Shown here: positions 26,511 to 32,798 of the stretch, piece after piece
How the letters are laid out: each line of letters begins with the position of its first letter
How positions within the stretch are numbered: the first letter of the stretch is position 1
Assembly: GCA_024279255.1 (NCBI GenBank)
Contig: JAJRRT010000057.1
Span: forward strand, 1 to 32,798
Direction of reading: 5' to 3'
Source: Deltaproteobacteria bacterium
GTDB lineage: Bacteria; Desulfobacterota; Desulfuromonadia; Desulfuromonadales; Geopsychrobacteraceae
DNA length: 32,798 nt
Translations under genes and position numbers: made by a program
The notes under the pieces: generated by a model
Seen by the model: the letters and a program-made list of their open reading frames with translations, nothing else
What the model was told of the DNA's origin: nothing
Database searches by the model: none

Positions 26511-27476
26511 ATGCGCGTACTGTCCGGCATCCAGCCTTCTGGAGCCCTGCATCTCGGTAACTATTTCGGAATGATGCAGAAAATGATTGCCCATCAGGAA
26601 CAGGAAGAACTCTTCTGTTTTATTGCCAACTACCATGCCCAAACCTCTCTGAGCGATGGCAAAGCCTTAGCCAAAGGGACTTTGGAAGCTGCGGCCAGCT
26701 TTCTGGCATTGGGGCTCGACCCTGAGAAGAGTGTCTTCTGGGTGCAATCGGACCGGCCTGAAGTGCAGGAGCTGACTTGGATGCTGTCGAACTTTACGCC
26801 GATGGGGCTACTGGAGAGATGTCACAGCTACAAGGACAAAGTGACCCAAGGGGGGAAACCGAATCATGGACTTTTTGCCTATCCGGTGCTGATGGCGGCC
26901 GACATCCTGATGTTTCAAAGTGAAAAGGTGCCGGTCGGTAAGGATCAGAAGCAGCATCTGGAAGTAGCGCGGGATATCGCTGTCAAGTTTAACAACGAAT
27001 ATGGTGAGGTATTCACCATCCCAGAACCTGAAATCGATGACGATGTCGCCACAGTGCCTGGGCTGGACGGGCGTAAGATGAGTAAGAGCTACGGCAACAC
27101 CATTGATCTTTTTCAAGACGATAAAGCGTTACGCAAGCAGGTGATGCGAATTGTGACCGACCCGACACCGGTTGAAGAAGCGAAAAACCCTGACAACTGC
27201 AACATTTTTCAAATTTACAGTTTATTTCTTGATGCAGCAGACCGAGAGAATTTGCGGCAGCGCTATCTCACTCCGGGCCTACGCTACGGGGATGTCAAGC
27301 AGGAGCTGTTCGAAACGATTCGCGACTTCTTTGCGCCTTTCCGCGACAAACGCGAAGAGTTGCTTGCCAACCCGGACAGCCTGCGTGAAACCCTCGCCGC
27401 CGGTGCCGAGAAAGCCCGTCGGATTGCATTTAAAACAATGCAGAAAGTCCGTAAAAAAAGCGGTTTGAGATACTGA
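26511..27476 (+). CDS. trpS: Tryptophan--tRNA ligase TrpS
   Basis: 321 aa from the ATG at 26511 (GGAGA six bases before). The open frame runs back to 26319, but the extra residues have no family match and that start lies inside the kinase gene. Class I aminoacyl-tRNA synthetase that charges tRNA-Trp. The HIGH-type motif is GALHLGN near the start (RVLSGIQPSGALHLGN), followed by MLSNFTPMG, the family stretch FAYPVLMAADILMF and the KMSKS loop GRKMSKSYGN. Length is usual. Its stop is directly followed by the stop of the convergent small gene, with no base between them. Confidence 0.97.
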   Translation: MRVLSGIQPSGALHLGNYFGMMQKMIAHQEQEELFCFIANYHAQTSLSDGKALAKGTLEAAASFLALGLDPEKSVFWVQSDRPEVQELTWMLSNFTPMGLLERCHSYKDKVTQGGKPNHGLFAYPVLMAADILMFQSEKVPVGKDQKQHLEVARDIAVKFNNEYGEVFTIPEPEIDDDVATVPGLDGRKMSKSYGNTIDLFQDDKALRKQVMRIVTDPTPVEEAKNPDNCNIFQIYSLFLDAADRENLRQRYLTPGLRYGDVKQELFETIRDFFAPFRDKREELLANPDSLRETLAAGAEKARRIAFKTMQKVRKKSGLRY

Positions 27477-27662
27477 TCAGGGATCCGTTGCCACTTGATC
27501 TTCCCGGGTAAAAAAGACAAACGCCATCCCCGGACGACGGTTGCCCTCGCGCATGGCAAACTGTAATGAATCGAAATGCCAGCCCTTTTTCGTCCACTGA
27601 TTCAATATCGCCTCAAGGCTTTCATCAGTGACCTCACTGGCTTCAACAACTTTATAAATCAT
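27477..27662 (-). CDS. DUF4177-like small protein
   Basis: 61 aa from the ATG at 27662 with GGAG five bases upstream; a longer frame to 27695 has no ribosome site. MIYKVVEASEV..., a helix ESLEAILNQWTKKGWHFDSLQF and a closing strand MAFVFFTRE give the beta-alpha-beta pattern of the DUF4177 family, whose function is unknown. Convergent with trpS (stops touch) and divergent from the DUF2835-like gene, with only 31 bases between the two starts. Confidence 0.8.
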   Translation of the reverse strand: MIYKVVEASEVTDESLEAILNQWTKKGWHFDSLQFAMREGNRRPGMAFVFFTREDQVATDP

Positions 27663-27693
27663 CAAAACTCCTTTATTCTCCCGGAGGAGAAAC

Positions 27694-27933
27694 ATGTCGG
27701 AATCACACCGTTATCGCTTTAGCCTGCAACTCAGCAGCAAGGAGATAGAGCGCTATTACCAGGGAGCAGCTTGCAATATCAGTGTGAGGGCTGACAATGG
27801 TCAACAGCTCCGTTTTGCGGCTCGCCATCTGCGACCCTTCATCACCTTCACTGGTATTCAAGGGAAGTTCCAATTAACTACTGATAAAAACAACCAATTT
27901 CAGTCGTTAAAAAAACTACCAACAACATTTTAA
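27694..27933 (+). CDS. DUF2835-like small protein
   Basis: 79 aa with a strong GGAGGAG ribosome site seven bases before the ATG. The sequence YRFSLQLSSKEIERYYQGAA, then VRADNGQQLRFAARHLRPFIT and GIQGKFQLTTDKNN, matches the conserved pattern of the DUF2835 family; function unknown. Cytoplasmic, no cysteine motif or signal. Followed by a clear intrinsic terminator at 28036-28077. Confidence 0.85.
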   Translation: MSESHRYRFSLQLSSKEIERYYQGAACNISVRADNGQQLRFAARHLRPFITFTGIQGKFQLTTDKNNQFQSLKKLPTTF

Positions 27934-28035
27934 CCATACATATTTCAACAACTTACAAACCAGACAAAAAAGATCAGAAAAAAACTTGCCAAACAATAAC
28001 CGTTTTGGTAATCTTTCAGCAAGGCAACAACATTC

Positions 28036-28077
28036 GGCGCACCCAGCATCCCTCCTGGCTGGGGCGCCTTTTTTTTT
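28036..28077 (+). terminator. Intrinsic terminator
   Basis: Stem GGCGC-(A)-CCCAGC with GCTGGG-GCGCC, one bulged A, ten-base loop, then nine T. Ends the DUF2835-like transcript about 100 bases after its stop. The rest of the 27934-28185 gap shows no other gene; a TTGCCA with 17-base spacing to TAATCT upstream could give a ~60-nt RNA but is weak. Confidence 0.9.
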
Positions 28078-28185
28078 CGCGAAGACTTGGTAGTCTGTCG
28101 GACTTGCCGGACCGAAGCAAAAATTTGAGCGTTTGCGGCCGGTTCATGAAAAGCCCGATAGGCTGCTCATCGCATCATTCTTTAC

Positions 28186-29400
28186 TCAAGCCATTTTCCG
28201 ACGCAACATATCTCCAGCGTCAACCCATTCAGGGAGATCATTAATCCGCACCTTGTAATTCGGGTGGGCAGCATTTAGTTCCAGACCTTCCAAATCACGT
28301 AATCCCGCGATAGAAATCATCGCTCTTTTCATCTGTGGACCAATAAGCTCTAACTCTTCACCAGAGAAAAATCGGTTGCGGCCCTCTACATAAAGACCAC
28401 TTTTATCACGACAAACCAAACCCACAAAATCATGACTGCGCAGATAATTGGTATCGTCTGCTTGTATTTTTGCATCATCATTACCGAATAGAAAGCCGGT
28501 GTCATAGGGCCGATGACTGACACTATCCAGCTCTTGTTGCCAGCGCGGATCGATCAGGCGATCACCAGCAATTAACCGGTCAAGTGCTTGCCGATAGACG
28601 TCGGTAACGACCGCGACATAGTAAATCCCCTTCATTCTCCCCTCGACCTTAAAACTACTGACCCCGGCATCAGCCAGAGCACCAAGATGCTCGATCAAAC
28701 AAAGGTCGCGACTATTAAAAAGATAAGTTCCACGCTCATCCTCTTCAACTGCCATCGGCTGTCCGGGGCGCTTCTCTTCGATAAGGCTATAATTCCAGCG
28801 ACAAGGCTGAGCACAATCTCCACGATTGGCACTCCGACCGACAAGTGCGGTTGAGATCAGACAACGCCCAGAATACGCGACACACATGGCACCATGAACA
28901 AAGGCTTCCAGTTCAAGGTCCGGCACCGATTGAAATCCGGAGATATTTTCCAATGTCAGTTCACGGGCTAAATTAATGCGATTGGCTCCGGCCTGACGCC
29001 AAAAACCACCTGCGGCAGGATTACAGGTGTTCGCTTGAGTCGACATATGTAGTGCTCGCTGCGGATCAACCTGACGTACAGTCGCAAACACTCCGGCGTC
29101 CGCAACTATATAAGCGTCAAGATTGAGGGGCTTCAATTCTTCCAACAGACTCTCGAGAGCATTAAACTCACCAGCACGCAAGCTGGCATTCAGTGTCAGG
29201 TAAACCTTAACCCCTGACTCGGCAGTTAAACGTCGGGCTTCTCGTAACTGATCAATGTTAAAATTACCAGCTCGCGCACGCAGTCCAAAATTTTCACCAG
29301 CTAGATAAACGGCATCTGCACCGAAACGAACGGCTGTTTTTAACTTATCTAGATCGCCTGCCGGAACCAGCAGTTCAAGACTTTTATCATTTTTACACAT
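28186..29400 (-). CDS. U32 family protein, probable tRNA hydroxylation protein TrhP
   Basis: 404 aa. The U32 core is clear: ELLVPAGDLDKLKTAVRFGADAVYLAG at the start, then DLELEAFVHGAMCVAYSGRCLIS. A cluster of four cysteines (C173, C180, C196, C200, spacing C-x6-C-x15-C-x3-C ending RGDCAQPCRW) is the [4Fe-4S] site of the family. KVEGRMKGIYYV follows. The single-domain length is nearest to YegQ/TrhP, which makes 5-hydroxyuridine at position 34 of some tRNAs from prephenate. UbiU/UbiV are shorter and RlhA is longer. An AAAGGA lies nine bases before the ATG. The subfamily call is moderate; the family is certain. Confidence 0.88.
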   Translation of the reverse strand: MCKNDKSLELLVPAGDLDKLKTAVRFGADAVYLAGENFGLRARAGNFNIDQLREARRLTAESGVKVYLTLNASLRAGEFNALESLLEELKPLNLDAYIVADAGVFATVRQVDPQRALHMSTQANTCNPAAGGFWRQAGANRINLARELTLENISGFQSVPDLELEAFVHGAMCVAYSGRCLISTALVGRSANRGDCAQPCRWNYSLIEEKRPGQPMAVEEDERGTYLFNSRDLCLIEHLGALADAGVSSFKVEGRMKGIYYVAVVTDVYRQALDRLIAGDRLIDPRWQQELDSVSHRPYDTGFLFGNDDAKIQADDTNYLRSHDFVGLVCRDKSGLYVEGRNRFFSGEELELIGPQMKRAMISIAGLRDLEGLELNAAHPNYKVRINDLPEWVDAGDMLRRKMA

Positions 29401-29486
29401 GACTCGAGATCCTTTGTCTTCTGATTTAAGGAGATAAGAGTAGCATAGTTATCAACTGAAGCTGTACCGTTTAGAGCGCGAAATAC

Positions 29487-29513
29487 TTGACAACCTCTTA
29501 ATAACCCTATAAT
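29487..29513 (+). promoter_or_regulatory. Sigma70-type promoter for the TPR lipoprotein/LysM operon
   Basis: Perfect TTGACA and perfect TATAAT, but with a short 15-base spacer. The transcript would start about 29520, 27 bases before the ATG. Confidence 0.65.
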
Positions 29514-29546
29514 TTTTACAGATTAACCAAACCCTATGGAACTGAG

Positions 29547-30242
29547 ATGAAGCGACTTAACAAAACCCTTTGCGCTCCAAGAAACCTGCTCCTGCTTGTG
29601 GCATTGACACTGCTGATGACAGGCTGTGCCGCACCTCAGGCTCCAAATGGATTGCAACAACGGATCGATGAACTGCTTCAAATCCAGCAGCAACAGGCCC
29701 AACAACTGGCGCAACTGCAACTTCAACTCAACAGGCTATCAACTCCGCCACTCGACACAGGACTCATCACAAACGTGCCGATTGATGAGGCAGAGCGACT
29801 AACACAAACAAAAGAAATTGATATACAACCTCTGCCGCTCCCACCTTCCGCTGCAGAAAGTGCCGCAATATCTGAAGCGGCAGGAGTCTACCTCGAAGCC
29901 TTTGCTGCGATTGCTACGGGTCAAATGGCGGAGGCCGAGAGCGGGTTCAAAGACTTTATTCAACGTTTTCCCGATCACCAATATTCAGGCAATGCCAATT
30001 ATTGGATGGCCGAGGCCTTACTGGCGCAACAAAAAACTAAACAAGCGGAAACCGCTCTGCTCAACATTATTGACAACCCGAAACAACAGAATAAAGCCCC
30101 GGCAGCGATGGCTCGACTGATAAACTATTACCGTGAATCTGATGCCCAAAACAACGCTATCGCAATGTTGCAGATGCTGAACGACAACTACCCTGAAAGC
30201 CCGGAACTAAAGCGCCTCATGCGGAGCACAGAGCCCCGCTGA
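29547..30242 (+). CDS. Outer-membrane-type lipoprotein with coiled coil and TPRs (CpoB/YbgF-like)
   Basis: 231 aa. Lipobox LMTGC with C27 as the lipidated residue; Ala follows it, so sorting to the outer membrane is expected. A Gln/Leu-rich coiled coil spans about 38-65 (IQQQQAQQLAQLQLQLNRL). TPR-type repeats fill about 110-225 (AESGFKDFIQRFPDHQYSGNANYWMAEALLAQ, then AETALLNI). The layout of short coiled coil plus C-terminal TPRs matches CpoB/YbgF, which couples Tol-Pal with cell-wall synthesis, but no tol or pal gene is near. So I name the architecture, not the orthologue. Confidence 0.85.
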   Translation: MKRLNKTLCAPRNLLLLVALTLLMTGCAAPQAPNGLQQRIDELLQIQQQQAQQLAQLQLQLNRLSTPPLDTGLITNVPIDEAERLTQTKEIDIQPLPLPPSAAESAAISEAAGVYLEAFAAIATGQMAEAESGFKDFIQRFPDHQYSGNANYWMAEALLAQQKTKQAETALLNIIDNPKQQNKAPAAMARLINYYRESDAQNNAIAMLQMLNDNYPESPELKRLMRSTEPR

Positions 30243-30340
30243 CAGAGATAAATATTATCTGCTGGCCATTCGGAAACTCCGGGGGGTCTTTGATTAGCTT
30301 CCTTAACTGGAAACTATCTACTTGGCACACAGAGGAAACC

Positions 30341-31414
30341 ATGAATAAACAGATCCGCGTATGGCTATCGCTGCTGCTCCTGTTGCTTGTCAGTCTGCCT
30401 TCATTGTCGGCGGCTGCCACTGAGACTCGCACTTACACGATCAAACAGGGGGACACTCTGTGGGGGATTTCAGAGAGGTTCATCAAGGATCCGCATTACT
30501 GGCCAAGTCTATGGGCCAATAATCCCAGTATCACCAATCCACACCTTATTTATCCCGGGAAAAATATCAGACTGTACAATGGTCGAATCGAACTGATCCC
30601 AGAATACTCGGTTGCGCCGGAAGTAAAGCCAGAGCCAGTGGCGGAGCAACCCACCCCAGTCGTCGCCGAAGAACCGCTACCAACTCCGACCACTGAAGAG
30701 CCCGCTGTTGCTCCAGAACCGCTAAAAACAGTAAACCTGTTCAAGGCGTCTAGTAACGGTGACAGTTTCATCAAAACCGATGAAAACGAACTTGGCAGAC
30801 TCGTCGACTCAGTCGATGCCCGAGCCCTACTGACCAAAAACGATCTGGTTTTTCTGAATATGGAGAATCTGGATCAGGTCGAGATTGGTGACACCTACAG
30901 TCTCTATGGACGTGGCCCGCTAGTCTCTCACCCGCAGACAAAAATAAAGCTCGGCACTATGATGTTTGAACTCGGCTTTGTTCAGATCACTGCGATCAAT
31001 GGTCGCACTGTCGTTGGAAAAATCGGCGATGTTTACCGGGAAATCGAACGCGGTGCAGAGGTGTTTGAATATGTTGCCCCCACAAACGAGATCGAACTCA
31101 AAAAAGCCAACGGCGTGTTATCTGGATATATCATCTCAGGACGGCAGGGTAAGATAACGCAGGGCCAGAATGATATAATTTACATTGACCTTGGCCTGAA
31201 TCATGGGTTGCAAGTTGGAAATATCCTCTACATTTCACGACCAAGACAAGCCACCGAGCTGGCTGGCAAGAATAAACAGCAGCTTCAACTCCCCGATGAT
31301 CTATTGGGTGCGGCTGTCGTCGTTAAGGCACGTAATCAAACGGCTGCTGCTCTGATCTTCAAAAGCACGTCTGAGATACACTCCGGTGATCAGGTCATGG
31401 CCGCTACCGAATAA
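30341..31414 (+). CDS. LysM-domain envelope protein
   Basis: 357 aa from the ATG at 30341 with AGAGGA just before it; an upstream in-frame ATG at 30290 has no ribosome site. A signal peptide (hydrophobic 7-22, cleavage near A25) is followed by one LysM domain at 31-78 (YTIKQGDTLWGISERF ... PHLIYPGKNIRL) that should bind peptidoglycan. A Pro/Glu-rich linker (92-128) leads to a C-terminal beta-rich domain of about 225 residues without a catalytic motif I can see. It shares the transcript with the TPR lipoprotein. A structural or cell-wall-anchoring role is likely. Confidence 0.9.
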   Translation: MNKQIRVWLSLLLLLLVSLPSLSAAATETRTYTIKQGDTLWGISERFIKDPHYWPSLWANNPSITNPHLIYPGKNIRLYNGRIELIPEYSVAPEVKPEPVAEQPTPVVAEEPLPTPTTEEPAVAPEPLKTVNLFKASSNGDSFIKTDENELGRLVDSVDARALLTKNDLVFLNMENLDQVEIGDTYSLYGRGPLVSHPQTKIKLGTMMFELGFVQITAINGRTVVGKIGDVYREIERGAEVFEYVAPTNEIELKKANGVLSGYIISGRQGKITQGQNDIIYIDLGLNHGLQVGNILYISRPRQATELAGKNKQQLQLPDDLLGAAVVVKARNQTAAALIFKSTSEIHSGDQVMAATE

Positions 31415-31436
31415 AAAATCTGCAGCCGATAGAATG

Positions 31437-31471
31437 AAAAAGGGATGGGCCTGAATCGCCCATCCCTTTTT
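31437..31471. terminator. Intrinsic terminator, bidirectional shape
   Basis: Perfect 14-bp repeat AAAAAGGGATGGGC, loop CTGAATC, GCCCATCCCTTTTT. It ends the lipoprotein/LysM operon 22 bases after the LysM stop and separates it from dprA. Confidence 0.95.
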
Positions 31472-31509
31472 GCTTTCCAAACAAATTTATATCCAAGAGG
31501 AGGGGGAAG

Positions 31510-32598
31510 ATGGACCAGGAACAAGCGAGCCTGTTTAGGCTGCATATGTCACCAGGTGTTGGTCGCACAACTCTGTTCAAACTAAAAAAAACTTTCGGCA
31601 ACTTCACCACCGCGCTAACTGCTCCGCCAGAAGACCTTGTGCGAATGGCTCAGCTCAGCCACCGACAAGCAAATTCGATATTGGCTCTGGACTCACCTGG
31701 CTTGGCCCAAGGATTTACGGCTCTTGATAAATGTTCGGCCAGTCTAATCTCATTCTGGGATGAAAGATATCCTGAGCCTCTACGTCATATCCACGATCCA
31801 CCGGCACTCCTCTACTTGCGCGGTTTATTGCCAAAAAAGGATTGTTTTGCGATTGTCGGTTCACGTCGTGCAACAGCCAGCGGCTTACTTTTGACTAAAG
31901 AGATTTCCTGTAAATTGGCAAAACGGGGCGTTTGTGTTGTCAGTGGTCTTGCCCGTGGAATAGATACCGCCGCACACCGAGGCGCGCTTAGCGCTGAAGG
32001 TCACACCATCGCAGTCCTTGGGTGCGGAATTGATCAGGTTTACCCGCCGGAGAACCAGCAAATTTTTGATCAAATCCTTGAGGAAAATGCAATTATCTCT
32101 GAATTCCCTCCAGGTGTTCAGCCCTTAGCAGGCCATTTCCCAGGCCGCAATCGAATCATCAGCGGACTCTCACATGGGGTTTTAATTGTTGAAGCAGCCG
32201 ACAAGAGCGGTTCTCTGATAACTGGAGATTTTGCCCTGGAACAGGGGCGTGAACTCTTTGCCGTCCCGGGTGCGGTGAAGAATTCTACCAGCTACGGAAC
32301 CAATAGCCTCATCAAAGCCGGAGCCCAAGTCGTCACCGAAGCAGAAGATATCCTTCAGGCACTATGGCCAGATCTCCCGACAGCCAGTGCCAAAAAAGCT
32401 GAAGACTTATTTATTACAGATCTGGATGGTAGCACACGTACCCTTTATCAAACGCTTAGCTTCGAACCGCAACATGCCGACGATCTCGGCCGTGCCTGCA
32501 GCTTGACTCCCATGGAGGTTTCCGCTATTTTACTCGACCTAGAGCTCCGGGGTGGAGTTCAAACACTGCCTGGCGGACGTTATATTCGCAGCCGATAG
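31510..32598 (+). CDS. dprA: DNA processing protein DprA
   Basis: 362 aa; loads RecA on incoming single-stranded DNA during natural transformation. An N-terminal helix-hairpin/SAM-like part (about 1-80) precedes the Rossmann-like core. The core carries [13 protein letters not shown], then [32 protein letters not shown] and [44 protein letters not shown], the family signature. A C-terminal winged-helix (DML1-like) region occupies about 295-360. GGAGGGGG lies before the ATG. It is followed by the DUF494/smg gene, the common dprA-smg order. Confidence 0.97.
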   Translation: [362 protein letters not shown]

Positions 32599-32671
32599 TT
32601 CAATTCAGATTCCTCGGAACTGCCTGTTATCGCTCGTTTCAGTGTCACTTTAAGTCAATCTGGAGGTCTAC

Positions 32672-32798
32672 TTGCGCGAGCGAGTTCTGGCAATCGTCAA
32701 TCTCATTGCCAAATATGTTCTGGGTGCTAATGGTGCAGCGATCAGTGAACAAGAGCTGATTGCCGAACTGATGTCGGAGGGCTTCGATGCCCAGGAGA
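32672..32798 (+). CDS. smg: Smg/DUF494 family protein, N-terminal part (partial)
   Basis: The first 42 codons are visible from a TTG start at 32672 with GGAGG five bases before it. They read RERVLAIVNLIAKYVLGANG, then ISEQELIAELMSEGFDAQE, matching the N-terminal helix of the DUF494 family, whose function is unknown. It lies 73 bases after dprA on the same strand. The window ends inside the gene. The TTG start is chosen because no ATG fits and the ribosome site is well placed. Confidence 0.8.
   Translation, partial: MRERVLAIVNLIAKYVLGANGAAISEQELIAELMSEGFDAQE

Noticed and set aside
27960..28077. Small RNA ending at the terminator after the DUF2835-like gene.
   Set aside because: The only promoter-like sequence matches the -10 consensus at three of six positions; the terminator is explained by the upstream gene.
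28005..28244. A 79-codon frame on the + strand across the terminator.
   Set aside because: It runs through the intrinsic terminator hairpin and into the antisense of the U32 gene, and has no ribosome site or family match.

Overview
The window looks like chromosomal DNA of a Desulfuromonadales-type bacterium (Geobacter / Desulfuromonas / Pelobacter relatives). The reasons are a giant multiheme c-type lipoprotein that mixes CxxCH with CxxxxCH-type heme motifs, a complete gsp operon of the order seen in that group, and moderate GC. The assignment is inference from gene content; no 16S or other taxonomic marker is present.

Region 1 (1-12158, + strand) is a type II secretion operon: end of gspC, then gspD-E-F-G-H-I-J-K-L-M-N, mostly with ATGA overlaps, followed by an exported TPR protein of unknown function. 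A perfect bidirectional hairpin terminator (12261-12290) separates it from the convergent region 2.

Region 2 (12300-18920, - strand) is the most interesting part. From a good sigma70-type promoter (18893-18920) and a ~200-nt leader that can fold, it encodes a ~430-aa outer-membrane beta-barrel candidate, a 155-aa pentaheme lipoprotein and a 1498-aa lipoprotein with 28 heme-type motifs (21 CxxCH, 4 CX4CH, 3 CX3CH) plus three wider-spaced C...CH pairs. An 18-codon micro-ORF with a near-ideal ribosome binding site follows, ending just before the terminator. Porin + small cytochrome + large surface-type cytochrome is the layout of porin-cytochrome conduits for extracellular electron transfer. The adjacent type II system is a plausible exporter, since type II secretion is tied to metal reduction in Geobacter. 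Neither role is proven by the sequence.

Region 3 (19229-21933, +) holds lon protease and a 76-aa alpha-helical protein. Region 4 (21955-26356, -) holds a Cache-type sensor histidine kinase followed by a substrate-binding protein, permease and ATPase of the COG2984/COG4120/COG1101 (TrpXYZ-like) ABC family. Divergent from the kinase is trpS, so a possible tryptophan link exists for the transporter.

Region 5 (27477-32798) holds two small conserved-family proteins (DUF4177-like and DUF2835-like), a U32 family protein (TrhP-like), a TPR lipoprotein plus a LysM protein ending at a strong terminator, dprA, and the start of an smg/DUF494 gene cut by the window edge. No tRNA, rRNA, CRISPR or insertion sequence was found.
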